A stretch of DNA of 8,532 nucleotides from an uncultured Prevotellaceae bacterium (GCA_937892315.1 CALAVF010000297.1:1-8532), one strand, 5' to 3'. Shown: positions 1 through 6,612, counted from the stretch's first letter. The notes: a model not told the origin generated them from the letters alone. Made by a program: numbers and translations.

Positions 1-108
1 CGAAAGTTGGAAGAACGTTTGCGTTGGGTGGGCGTGCAGAAATATCTGCGGCTTGAAAAACTCCGCACAGACAAAATGGACTCTCGTGAAAACGCACTTG
101 CAAAATGA
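1..108 (+). CDS. C-terminal fragment of an unidentified protein (5' end outside window)
   Basis: Frame 1 is open from the first base to a TGA at 106-108 and gives 35 residues, beginning RKLEERLRWVGVQKYLRLEK and ending NALAK. The fragment is rich in Lys, Arg, Glu and Leu and looks helical, so it may be the end of a helical or coiled-coil segment. The stop codon overlaps the start codon of the next gene (ATGA, 105-108), which implies one operon and translational coupling. The family cannot be told from this tail. The two-gene overlap resembles the overlaps in the toxin-antitoxin-like cassettes further right, but that is only an analogy. Confidence that it is coding rests on the open frame and the coupling, not on a recognised domain. 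Confidence 0.6.
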   Translation, partial: RKLEERLRWVGVQKYLRLEKLRTDKMDSRENALAK

Positions 109-614
109 ACGAAGTGTTCTCTTTTCTCTCAGAATCAGGGGATGAATATCGGTTGTCTTTGACTACCTCCGTAGGTGGAGAACTCATCGCAGAAGACATA
201 AGCGAATCTCTTTTGCGTGATGGCATTGAACTTGTTGATGTGGGGCTGAGCAGGGTGAAGGGAAGCCATATTACAACATTTTCCATCTTGCAACAAATAG
301 AACAATGCATAGCGAACGTGTTCATGCAACACCCTAATGCCATCATTTGTTTCTTTTGCGATTTTATTAGTTTGATACCATCGATGAAAAGAGAATCCAT
401 GTCTGTTCAAGAATACCGAAGCCGTCTGTTCTCAAAAATGTTTGAACAATATCTGACGCATCATCATATTGAAGGGATTCGCAACAGAGTGGTTGAGATT
501 GAAGGAGTTGTTGAAACGTATTATGTGCATGTGATTGCCCGTAATTCTCATCAGAAATATGTTGACATGATAAGTATGGGAATACAACGAGATTATGGCA
601 AACCTATAGATTAA
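105..614 (+). CDS. Unidentified 169-residue protein, second gene of an overlapping pair
   Basis: The ATG at 105 overlaps the stop of the preceding gene, which fixes the start and suggests coupled translation. The product appears soluble: there is no signal peptide, and the one hydrophobic stretch (about residues 79-92, AIICFFCDFISLIP) is too short and too interrupted for a clear membrane span. An Arg/Tyr/Phe-rich segment around residues 101-114 (VQEYRSRLFSKMFE) and a beta-like segment around 129-147 (VVEIEGVVETYYVHVIA) look like the conserved core. I have an impression of similar proteins of unknown function in Bacteroidetes but cannot name a family with confidence. No terminator hairpin is apparent after it, only an A/T-rich run. 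Its codon use and composition are plainer than those of the large gene that follows. Confidence 0.75.
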   Translation: MNEVFSFLSESGDEYRLSLTTSVGGELIAEDISESLLRDGIELVDVGLSRVKGSHITTFSILQQIEQCIANVFMQHPNAIICFFCDFISLIPSMKRESMSVQEYRSRLFSKMFEQYLTHHHIEGIRNRVVEIEGVVETYYVHVIARNSHQKYVDMISMGIQRDYGKPID

Positions 615-667
615 AAAAAAAATTTAATTAACCATATTGTTTAACTAATCTTTAATTACTAACTCTT

Positions 668-3600
668 ATGAAAAAAGGTTTACTTTTTCTGGCTTCATTA
701 GTAATGAGTCTGGCTGCTTCGGCACAGTGGACTAAGCCAACACCTACGACAGTAGATATGGCTGACGACGGCGAAACAACCCAGTATCTTTACAACAAGG
801 AAGCAGTTGGCTTCTTCGCAGGAGCCAACGATTGGGGCACACGTGCATCAATTGCACCAACGGGTGACCCTGTTCGTATGAAAGCATTAGAGAGTGGGAC
901 ATGGAACCTCGGTTGCTATCCTTCCACAAAGTCTGCATGGCTTTATGTGTCATGCAACGATTGGAATGCCATGTGGGTAGATGCCTCTAACGACGTAGAA
1001 AATGAATCTTACCCAGGCACAGACCAGTGGGTAGTAGCAAAGCAGGCTAATGGTAGTTACAAGTTTACCAACAAGTCTTGTGACGCAGACCCTGGAACTC
1101 TTGGTGTTGCTGAAATTTTCGAGGGTAAGACAGGCAACACTCGTCTGTTTATCAAGGACTCTAAGGCAGAGTACACATTTGACGAAAATGGTGAAGAGGC
1201 TTCCGCTCCTTCTTTCTCTGGTGAATTCTACGACGAATGGGTTTTCATCACAGAAGAAGAGTATGAGGCTATTCAGCCAAAGGTGGCTCAGTACACTGCT
1301 GCCGTTTCTCTGAAGGCCGCTCTTGATGCTGCTAAGGCTGAAAATCCTTCGCTTGATTTCTCTGCTCCAGAAGCCGTTTACAACAAAGTTTCTTCTACCG
1401 CTGAAGAACTGGCTGCAGCAGAAGCCCAGGTACAAGCAATCGTCAACGACTACAAGTCTTCTTTGGCTTCTTTCGATGAGCCATACGACTACACAGACAT
1501 CATCGGTGACGGTTCTGATGTTAGCCCTTGGACTCGCACCTTCACTGGTTCTGGCACAAGTGGTTCGCACTCAACCAACACATGGTCAACTGAGGCAGAC
1601 GGCGGTGCTGACGGCACAGACATGACCACTCCTTTCTGTGAGCACTGGGTTGCTTCTGGCGGCATTCTCTCTGACCAGAAGATTTATCAGACCCTTTCTG
1701 CACTTCCTCCAGGTCTCTACAAGTTTACTGCTGACGTGCGTGTTTACAGCGAGGCAGGCAAACTTGACCAGTTCGAAGGGGCATACATGTACTTCGGTGA
1801 TGAGAAGATTGACATGCAGGATGAGACCGACATTTCTTATTCTGGAAGCAAGAGCGTTCTCTGGTCAAAGAACTACTTCACAATCATCGCTATCTTGAAG
1901 GAGTCTGGTGACGTTGAGTTTGGTTTTGAAATCAAGGATGCCAACTTCAACTGGATTGCTTTCAAGAACACATCCCTCTTCTATTATGGCAACAAGGACG
2001 TAGAGGCTAATGCCGCTAAACTCCTGAAGGCGGGCTATTCTTTCGAGAAGTCTGCTACAGACGTTGCTGCTAATGCAGATGTCATCAAGGCTTACAACGA
2101 CGCTGTTGATGCATTCAACGCAGCAACCAGTGCTGAAGACATCAAGGCTACAGCCAAGGCTGCAGAGGCTGCTGAGAGTGCTCTGGAGGCTAACATCGAG
2201 GCTTACAAGAAACTTTACAACAAGTTCAACGAATGGGATGAGAATCTTGCATCTCACTCTACATTGGTTGGTCCTGACTGGGATGACTTCAGCGACTTCA
2301 TTCAGTCTGAAAGCGAAATCGAGGGTTATCCAACCCCTGTTCCAACCGTGATAAAGGAAGAGAACAACTATCCTCTCACTACTGCTGAGATTGAAGAGTA
2401 CATCCACACCGTTGACTCTCTCTATGCTCACGCTGTAGCAACCAGTTTGGTTCCTGGCACCGACTGTACAAGTATGCTCGTCAACGCTGACTTCGGCAGC
2501 AGCACAAGCATCGATGGTGCAGCCGGCACATACAACACAGACGGCTGGACTGGTAGTGCTGCCCTTGGTGGTCTGAATGACTACATGACAGCAGAGCGTT
2601 ACAGTACAACGGTTGATTTCTACCAGACCGTGAAGGATGCACCTGCTGGTATCTACAAAATCGAGACTCACGCATTCGTTCGTCCTGCTGCCAATGGTAG
2701 TTATGACGGCTCTGAGGAAATCGCCTGCTGGCTCTACATGAACAACTTCCGTACAGCCGTTCAGCACATCCTCACAGACGCTATTCCTGTTGACCAGGCT
2801 GTTGACCAGGAGAACTGCTACCTCTCTGCGGCTGCATCTGGCACATTCTGGCCTGCAAGCACATGGTCAACTGGTTATGACTACAACTACACAGGTACTG
2901 AACTTCCAAACGGTACATACAGTGCAAGCGGCTTCTACGTTCCTAACTGTATGGTGGGTGCTTCTGTAGCATTCAAGGCCGGTCGTTATCCTGTAACGAC
3001 TTACGGTCTTGTAGGTGACGGTGAGGACATGAAGATTGGTATCACTTCTGATGGTAGCGACGTTCACTGGTTCCTCTTCTCTGGCTTCAAGTTGACATAC
3101 ATGGGTAAGGACGCAACTGCTATCGCTGCCGTTCTTCCAACTTACGTAAGCAACTTGCAGGATTACCTCGATGCTCATTCTACTGACATGACTTCTCCTG
3201 TTCTGACTGCTGCTCAGAAGATTGCTGACGATGCTGCTGCCATGAAGGCAAGCGACCCTGCAGAAGATCTTTGGGATGCTCTCCAGAACGTGAACCAGGC
3301 TCTTGTTGATGCACAGGCAAACGTTGAGGCTGTTACTGCTCTCAACACTGCTAAGGACAAGTTGGATGAGACTATCAACGCATACGAAGAGCAGGCTACA
3401 GAAGAGGCTAAGCAGCAGTATTACGCTGTGGTAGAAAAGGCTGATGACTACGAAGGTCTCGCTACAGACGAAGTGAATGCCCTTGTAGAAGAAATCAATG
3501 TCGTCATCGCTGCTCTGAAGGTTCCAGACTTCTCTGATGCTTCTGACGAGAACCCGATCAACTTCACAGGTCTGATCTACAACCCATCATACGAGGATGC

Positions 3601-4315
3601 AACTTGTGATGGTTGGGAAGGCAGCACGAAGTCTCTCTCTGGTCTCAACCGTACAGACATGGTAGAGTACTGGCACGCTTCATTCGACCACTACCAGACT
3701 ATCTACAACCTGCCTGCAGGTACTTACGAACTGACAGTGAATGGTTACAACCGTTATGCTGACAATGCAACGACTGACTACGGCGTGTTGACTGCCGGCA
3801 CTAAGGATGAAACCCAGACTGCAGTGGTTTACGTAACAATCGGCGAGAACACGAAGGAAGTTCCATTCCGTCTCATCTCTGAGGGTGCTCGTACAGCAAC
3901 AGATGTTGTAAGTTCAAGTTATTCTACTATCGAGACGGACGAAGGTGATGTTTACACTCCAAACAACATGCAGGCTGCTGGTGCTTGCTTCGAGGAGACA
4001 GACGAAGACGGCAATCCTCTCAGCGACGAGCAGAACTATGTGAACAGAATCATCTTCACCCTCAGCGAGGCTGGTGACATCACGATTGGCTGTAAGAATT
4101 CTGTAAGCGACTCTTGGTGTATCTGGGATAACTGGACACTGACTTACTACGGGCCAAACAGCAACCGCGACACAGCAGTTAAGTCTATCGCTACTGCTAC
4201 CGCTGCTCCTGCCGCTATCTACACTATCACAGGTGCTAAGGTTGCTACGCTGCAGAAGGGTATCAACATCGTTCGTCTGAGCGACGGCACAGTGAAGAAG
4301 GTGCTCGTGAAGTAA
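668..4315 (+). CDS. Large secreted multi-domain protein with Prevotella-type C-terminal sorting domain
   Basis: The protein has 1215 residues. Residues 1-19 form a signal peptide (MKKGLLFLASLVMSLAASA, probable cleavage after ASA before QWTKP). An N-terminal region (about 21-200) holds paired Trp/Tyr-rich strands. Three related beta-rich modules follow at roughly 265-440, 598-812 and 970-1162. Each contains a [Y/F]xQT..xxPxGxYk motif (IYQTLSALPPGLYKF, FYQTVKDAPAGIYKI, HYQTIYNLPAGTYEL) and closes with a Trp followed by a LtYyG-like strand (SLFYYG, KLTYMG, TLTYYG). Ala/Glu-rich helical linkers of FIVAR-like appearance lie at about 205-265, 441-520 and 815-950. The tail at about 1165-1215 (YTITGAKVATLQKGIN then VKKVLVK) fits a sorting domain of the type used with type IX secretion. 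A surface or secreted role in carbohydrate or host binding is inference. The start has no Shine-Dalgarno site but an A/T-rich leader, usual for Bacteroidetes. Its terminator is the R1 element 24 nt after the stop. Confidence 0.9.
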   Translation: MKKGLLFLASLVMSLAASAQWTKPTPTTVDMADDGETTQYLYNKEAVGFFAGANDWGTRASIAPTGDPVRMKALESGTWNLGCYPSTKSAWLYVSCNDWNAMWVDASNDVENESYPGTDQWVVAKQANGSYKFTNKSCDADPGTLGVAEIFEGKTGNTRLFIKDSKAEYTFDENGEEASAPSFSGEFYDEWVFITEEEYEAIQPKVAQYTAAVSLKAALDAAKAENPSLDFSAPEAVYNKVSSTAEELAAAEAQVQAIVNDYKSSLASFDEPYDYTDIIGDGSDVSPWTRTFTGSGTSGSHSTNTWSTEADGGADGTDMTTPFCEHWVASGGILSDQKIYQTLSALPPGLYKFTADVRVYSEAGKLDQFEGAYMYFGDEKIDMQDETDISYSGSKSVLWSKNYFTIIAILKESGDVEFGFEIKDANFNWIAFKNTSLFYYGNKDVEANAAKLLKAGYSFEKSATDVAANADVIKAYNDAVDAFNAATSAEDIKATAKAAEAAESALEANIEAYKKLYNKFNEWDENLASHSTLVGPDWDDFSDFIQSESEIEGYPTPVPTVIKEENNYPLTTAEIEEYIHTVDSLYAHAVATSLVPGTDCTSMLVNADFGSSTSIDGAAGTYNTDGWTGSAALGGLNDYMTAERYSTTVDFYQTVKDAPAGIYKIETHAFVRPAANGSYDGSEEIACWLYMNNFRTAVQHILTDAIPVDQAVDQENCYLSAAASGTFWPASTWSTGYDYNYTGTELPNGTYSASGFYVPNCMVGASVAFKAGRYPVTTYGLVGDGEDMKIGITSDGSDVHWFLFSGFKLTYMGKDATAIAAVLPTYVSNLQDYLDAHSTDMTSPVLTAAQKIADDAAAMKASDPAEDLWDALQNVNQALVDAQANVEAVTALNTAKDKLDETINAYEEQATEEAKQQYYAVVEKADDYEGLATDEVNALVEEINVVIAALKVPDFSDASDENPINFTGLIYNPSYEDATCDGWEGSTKSLSGLNRTDMVEYWHASFDHYQTIYNLPAGTYELTVNGYNRYADNATTDYGVLTAGTKDETQTAVVYVTIGENTKEVPFRLISEGARTATDVVSSSYSTIETDEGDVYTPNNMQAAGACFEETDEDGNPLSDEQNYVNRIIFTLSEAGDITIGCKNSVSDSWCIWDNWTLTYYGPNSNRDTAVKSIATATAAPAAIYTITGAKVATLQKGINIVRLSDGTVKKVLVK

Positions 4316-4339
4316 ACATTCTGACGATTCATCATACGA

Positions 4340-4372
4340 GTGGCGGCTCTGCAAAGGGTCGCCACTTTTTTT
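4340..4372 (+). terminator. Rho-independent terminator in R1, after the secreted-protein gene
   Basis: The stem gtggcggc (4340-4347) pairs with gtcgccac (4358-4365), 8 bp including one G-U wobble, around the 10 nt loop tctgcaaagg. Seven T follow directly (4366-4372). No T-run follows the hairpin on the other strand, so it acts on rightward transcripts only. Confidence 0.9.
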
Positions 4373-4382
4373 GTCTTTTTAT

Positions 4383-4413
4383 TTTGCGGGATTGGAGAAA
4401 TGTTGTAACTTTG
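4383..4413 (+). promoter_or_regulatory. Bacteroidetes-type promoter in R1 for cassette A
   Basis: TTTG (4383-4386) and TAACTTTG (4406-4413) are separated by 19 bp, matching the -33 TTTG / -7 TAnnTTTG consensus of the Bacteroidetes primary sigma factor. Transcription should start a few bases after 4413, giving a leader of about 30 nt before the first candidate ATG. Confidence 0.88.
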
Positions 4414-4448
4414 CGGTTGGAACAGGAGAATTGTGATGAATTGCTGCG

Positions 4449-4709
4449 ATGCGTAACATCCCCAACAAAATGAATGAGCAGACAATGGAAACAAAGCAAG
4501 ATGTGGCATATTTCATGGCTTTCTGTATTGAACAATATAAAAATGCAAAAGGACTGACAGGAGAGCAAGCCGCACAAACGCTTGACAAATATGGTGTGCT
4601 TGAATACTTGGAAGAGTTTTATGACGTGCTGCACACACAAAGCCACCAGTGGATTCTCGAAGATATTGATGAATTTATCAACATCAGAAAGAAGGAGGAT
4701 GCGAGATGA
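4449..4709 (+). CDS. DUF3791-like small protein, first gene of cassette A (putative antitoxin)
   Basis: The longest reading gives 86 residues from the ATG at 4449. In-frame ATGs at 4470 and 4485 are alternatives, and the last gives 74 residues beginning METKQDVAYFMAFCIEQYKN, which starts nearer the point where I expect DUF3791 proteins to begin. The protein is acidic and helical, with DVAYFMAFCIEQYK, LTGEQAAQTLDKYGVLEYL and a C-terminal ILEDIDEFINIR segment, which fits the DUF3791 pattern as I remember it. Such genes often sit directly before DUF3990 genes in Bacteroidales. The stop overlaps the ATG of that next gene (ATGA at 4706). An antitoxin role is inferred from size, position and partner and is not proven. 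It is transcribed from the R1 promoter. Confidence 0.85.
   Translation: MRNIPNKMNEQTMETKQDVAYFMAFCIEQYKNAKGLTGEQAAQTLDKYGVLEYLEEFYDVLHTQSHQWILEDIDEFINIRKKEDAR
4692..4698 (+). promoter_or_regulatory. Strong Shine-Dalgarno site for the DUF3990-like gene
   Basis: aaggagg lies 7 nt before the ATG at 4706 and inside the end of the preceding gene. Good Shine-Dalgarno sites are uncommon in Bacteroidetes, so this points to a deliberate internal translation start for the second gene. Confidence 0.8.
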
Positions 4710-5191
4710 ATCTATATCACGGTAGTATTGTACAGGTAACAAAACCTGAAATCAGAAAGCCACAAAGGACACTGGACTATGGCAAGGGCTTTTACGCAAC
4801 GACATCATACTCGCAAGCAGAGAGGTGGGTGCATCGCAGAATGAGAGAAAACAAAGTGAATGTTGGGTATATCAATATCTATGAATTTGACCCAAAATCC
4901 ATGCAGAACTATAAAACGCTCTCGTTCTCGACGCCGACAGAAGAATGGGTGGACTTTGTCATGGCAAATCGTATGCAGGAAAATTACAACCATGATTATG
5001 ACATTGTGTACGGGCCTGTTGCCAACGACCATGTTTATACGGCTTTTGCTTTGTATGAAGGGCATATCATCAGTAAACAGGCTCTGATTGCGGAGTTACG
5101 TGCATACACGTTGGTCGATCAATATCTTTTTCATACAGAGCGGTCTCTGGCTTGCTTGACTTATACTGAAGCAAAAGAAATAATAAGATGA
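4706..5191 (+). CDS. DUF3990-like protein, ADP-ribosyltransferase-like fold (putative toxin)
   Basis: The product has 161 residues and fits the DUF3990 family, which I believe belongs to the ADP-ribosyltransferase clan. Visible motifs in order: LYHGS at residues 3-7 (His5), DYGKGFYATTSYSQAERW at 24-41 (Tyr30), YINIYEFD at 55-62, EEWVDFVMANR at 79-89, DIVYGPVAND at 99-108 and DQYLFHTERSLACLTY at 138-153. His5, Tyr30 and a later Gln139 or Glu could form an H-Y-[Q/E] NAD-binding triad; that assignment is inference. The start at 4706 is set by an ATGA overlap with the DUF3791-like gene and a Shine-Dalgarno site 7 nt upstream. The pairing of a small acidic protein with an enzyme-like protein suggests a toxin-antitoxin or defence module. 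The target, if any, is unknown. An exact copy lies at 6979-7464. Confidence 0.88.
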   Translation: MNLYHGSIVQVTKPEIRKPQRTLDYGKGFYATTSYSQAERWVHRRMRENKVNVGYINIYEFDPKSMQNYKTLSFSTPTEEWVDFVMANRMQENYNHDYDIVYGPVANDHVYTAFALYEGHIISKQALIAELRAYTLVDQYLFHTERSLACLTYTEAKEIIR

Positions 5192-5457
5192 TGACTGGAG
5201 AAATCAATCAACAGAATTTGTACTTGCTGCTGCCTTCGAAAGTAAGTTGTCTGGCTGGCTTGATTCAGAAACACAATCATGTGAATCTGGTCGATGCTAT
5301 TAAAAGCATCTATGCTTCCAACACCTACAAGAGATTAGAGGATGAAGAATCCAAGATGTGGCATCTGGGACCAGTTGCTCTCTATCAGGATTTTTCAAGC
5401 GAGGTGAGTGCTCTTTTGCCGATTACTGATGAGGACGTGAGACTTTCCGATGATTAA
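5188..5457 (+). CDS. Small third protein of cassette A, family not named
   Basis: The product has 89 residues. Its ATG at 5188 (tandem ATGATG) overlaps the stop of the DUF3990-like gene, so all three genes are coupled. It has no signal peptide or membrane span. The central part is DAIKSIYASNTYKRLEDEES followed by KMWHLGPVALYQDF. I recall small Bacteroidales proteins with the same layout (Y.S.TY..L.DEE.K.WH.....LY) next to DUF3791/DUF3990 genes, but I cannot give a domain name. The tail is acidic (ITDEDVRLSDD). It could be a second antitoxin or a chaperone-like part of the module; the sequence does not decide. The R2 hairpin begins 9 nt after the stop. Confidence 0.8.
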   Translation: MMTGEINQQNLYLLLPSKVSCLAGLIQKHNHVNLVDAIKSIYASNTYKRLEDEESKMWHLGPVALYQDFSSEVSALLPITDEDVRLSDD

Positions 5458-5466
5458 CTGACACGA

Positions 5467-5498
5467 GTGGCGGCTCTGCAAAGGGTCGCCACTTTTTT
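5467..5498 (+). terminator. Rho-independent terminator in R2, after cassette A
   Basis: The stem gtggcggc (5467-5474) pairs with gtcgccac (5485-5492) around tctgcaaagg and is followed by six T (5493-5498). It lies 9 nt after the stop of the 89-residue gene. Confidence 0.9.
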
Positions 5499-5508
5499 GT
5501 CTTTTTAT

Positions 5509-5539
5509 TTTGTGGGATTGGAGAAATGTTGTAACTTTG
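5509..5539 (+). promoter_or_regulatory. Bacteroidetes-type promoter in R2 for cassette B
   Basis: TTTG (5509-5512), 19 bp, TAACTTTG (5532-5539). The bases between the boxes equal those of R1 apart from the C/T change next to the -33 box. The leader to the ATG at 5568 is short and has no Shine-Dalgarno site. Confidence 0.88.
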
Positions 5540-5567
5540 CGGTTGGAAATCAGAACTTTTGTTCATC

Positions 5568-6107
5568 ATGAAAGAACTTTTATTGGACTCTATCTTAGAA
5601 GGTATGCCAGGGATTACGGCTGTGGAAGGGGCAAATCTGTTGGAAAATTGCGTTTACCTCCTTCATGAAAAAGGGCATGTTTCTCCGACAGACATGGAAG
5701 TATCTGGGATGGAGAATCTCATGCTGCCTGTTGTGTGGAGAGACACCTATGATGAGCAGATGGAACGGACGTATGCAGACCGTCAATCGGCAACGGAACG
5801 TGCCGCGATATGTATAAGTGCCTTGTTGGCTACTGCAATGACGGAATACACCATTGTGGAACGTTCGCGTAGAGGCACAGGTTTTGACTACTTTTTGGGG
5901 AACAAGGAAGACATGTTCTTTATGCCAAAAGCGAGATTGGAAGTTTCTGGCATTGAAGAAGAAAAAAGCGGCAACACTTTATTACAGCGATATAGAATGA
6001 AGTTGAAACAGGTGGAACGGTCTGACTATTTGAAACTACCTGTATATATTGCAGTCGTGGAGTTTGACACTCCCAAATCCATATTTGACAGAAAGGAGAC
6101 AATATGA
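5568..6107 (+). CDS. 179-residue protein, first gene of cassette B, partner of a TPR-like protein
   Basis: The start chosen is ATG 5568 (MKELLLDSIL), 29 nt after the -7 box; a TTG at 5559 would add three residues. The protein is soluble. A helical N-terminal part (1-35) is followed by a beta/alpha middle and a well-marked core: VERSRRGTGFDYFLG (97-111), ARLEVSG (122-128) and YIAVVEFDTP (160-169). I recall a widespread family in cyanobacteria and Bacteroidetes with the same ERS.KGTGFDYWLG and RLEVSG motifs, always next to a small helical-repeat protein as here, but of unknown function. The order Asp107, Glu125 loosely recalls a PD-(D/E)XK nuclease core; that is speculative, since a Lys in the right place is not evident. 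The stop overlaps the next start (ATGA, 6104-6107). Confidence 0.82.
   Translation: MKELLLDSILEGMPGITAVEGANLLENCVYLLHEKGHVSPTDMEVSGMENLMLPVVWRDTYDEQMERTYADRQSATERAAICISALLATAMTEYTIVERSRRGTGFDYFLGNKEDMFFMPKARLEVSGIEEEKSGNTLLQRYRMKLKQVERSDYLKLPVYIAVVEFDTPKSIFDRKETI
6092..6098 (+). promoter_or_regulatory. Shine-Dalgarno site for the 154-residue gene
   Basis: aaaggag lies 5 nt before the ATG at 6104, inside the end of the preceding gene. As in cassette A, the second gene has the stronger ribosome binding site. Confidence 0.7.
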
Positions 6108-6568
6108 GTGAACTTCTTGACATGCACCACGAGGCGATGGAATTAGCCTTTTGTGGTGACAAAGCAGAAAAAGAGGGCGACGTTGAAATGGCAAAGAACT
6201 ATTTCGACAAGGCCTTCGAGAAAGAACGAGAGGCTGCCTTCTTGGCAGAATCGTTGGGTAACCCCGAGCCAGGATTGTCTATTCTGTTTCGCAGTGCGGC
6301 AAGTTTGGGGGTACAATGCGGACGATTGCGTGATACGGAACGCCTGATAGCCCATATTTTAAGTGGTGAACCTGATGATTCTGTGGCAAGTGACATGCGT
6401 GAATTGTTACAGCAAATCTATTCTCTTCGTGAGGTTGATGACAAGTCTGAGGAAGCATTCCGTTTGCTTGTCCCCAAAGAGGAAACATCACTCTTCAAGA
6501 CGCTTGTTGGCAAAATGGGGTGGCCTTTCTCGTCAATTTCCAGAATTGGCCGTGTAGCGGTATTATGA
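6104..6568 (+). CDS. TPR-like helical protein, second gene of cassette B, stop codon at a repeat junction
   Basis: The product has 154 residues and no signal peptide or membrane span. Two helix-turn-helix repeats of TPR type are visible: LLDMHHEAMELAFCGDKAEK through AKNYFDKAFEKEREAAFLAE (about 4-49), and EPGLSILFRSAASLGVQCGR through RDTERLIAHILSG (about 55-88). A further helix follows near 96-108, and the tail ends GKMGWPFSS then ISRIGRVAVL. The EPGLSILFRSAASL motif and the partner gene match a gene pair I recall from cyanobacteria and Bacteroidetes whose job is unknown; binding or control of the 179-residue protein is a guess. The TGA stop at 6566-6568 is formed by the first three bases of the second 1249 bp repeat, so the original gene may have ended here or been longer. 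ATG 6104 overlaps the previous stop. Confidence 0.85.
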   Translation: MSELLDMHHEAMELAFCGDKAEKEGDVEMAKNYFDKAFEKEREAAFLAESLGNPEPGLSILFRSAASLGVQCGRLRDTERLIAHILSGEPDDSVASDMRELLQQIYSLREVDDKSEEAFRLLVPKEETSLFKTLVGKMGWPFSSISRIGRVAVL

Positions 6569-6588
6569 AGAAGGTGCTCGTGAAGTAA
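6566..6588 (+). pseudogene. Displaced 3' end of the secreted-protein gene
   Basis: These 23 bases equal 4293-4315, the last codons (KKVLVK and TAA) of the sorting domain of the 1215-residue protein. Nothing of that gene precedes them here. They are a copying scar that shows the direction of the duplication. Joined to base 6565 they form a seven-codon reading frame from an ATG, most likely meaningless. Confidence 0.85.
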
Positions 6589-6612
6589 ACATTCTGACGA
6601 TTCATCATACGA

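Larger units (their letters stand above)
4336..4415 (+). repeat. Terminator-promoter element R1
   Basis: This 80 bp element runs from acgagtggcgg to taactttgcg and contains a hairpin plus T-run followed at once by a full promoter. It matches R2 (5463-5541) except for one extra T in the T-run and one C/T difference (tttgCggg against tttgTggg). It ends transcription of the secreted-protein gene and starts cassette A. It is the leftmost copy seen and so marks the left edge of the cassette array. Confidence 0.9.
4293..5541. repeat. 1249 bp direct repeat, copy 1 (cassette A)
   Basis: This segment recurs at 6566-7814 with a constant offset of 2273 and no mismatch found on reading. It runs from inside the last codons of the secreted-protein gene (tgaagaaggtgctcgtgaag), through element R1 and three genes, to the final base of the promoter in element R2. 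The bases just outside differ: 4292 g against 6565 a, and 5542 g against 7815 a. This copy is the likely source, because here its left end is part of an intact gene. Confidence 0.95.
5463..5541 (+). repeat. Terminator-promoter element R2
   Basis: This 79 bp element has six T after the hairpin and reads tttgTggg where R1 has tttgCggg. It separates cassette A from cassette B. Beyond its end, R1 and R2 also share gttggaa, so the conserved block may extend a little into the leader. Confidence 0.9.

Noticed and set aside
615..667. Promoter for the secreted-protein gene
   Set aside because: The gap is A/T-rich with several TTTA/TAAT strings, but no TTTG and TAnnTTTG pair with proper spacing could be found, so none is called.
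1865..2767. 300-codon open frame on the minus strand inside the secreted-protein gene
   Set aside because: It is the antisense shadow of a strongly coding plus-strand gene; Cys- and Val-rich composition typical of reverse reading, and no recognisable motif.
4336..4415. The 80 bp element as an integron attC site
   Set aside because: No GTTRRRY / RYYYAAC core pair was found around the hairpin, the stem is a simple terminator hairpin, and no integron integrase is in the window.
4336..4415. The element as a MITE or other small transposon
   Set aside because: No terminal inverted repeats at its edges and no target-site duplication; the only inverted repeat is the terminator hairpin.
4332..4742. 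136-codon open frame on the minus strand, repeated at 6605-7015
   Set aside because: It runs through the terminator, promoter and DUF3791-like gene in reverse; its repetition only reflects the DNA duplication.
6565..6588. Seven-codon reading frame MKKVLVK overlapping the stop of the TPR-like gene
   Set aside because: It is the displaced end of the secreted-protein gene joined by chance to an A; too short and without independent support.
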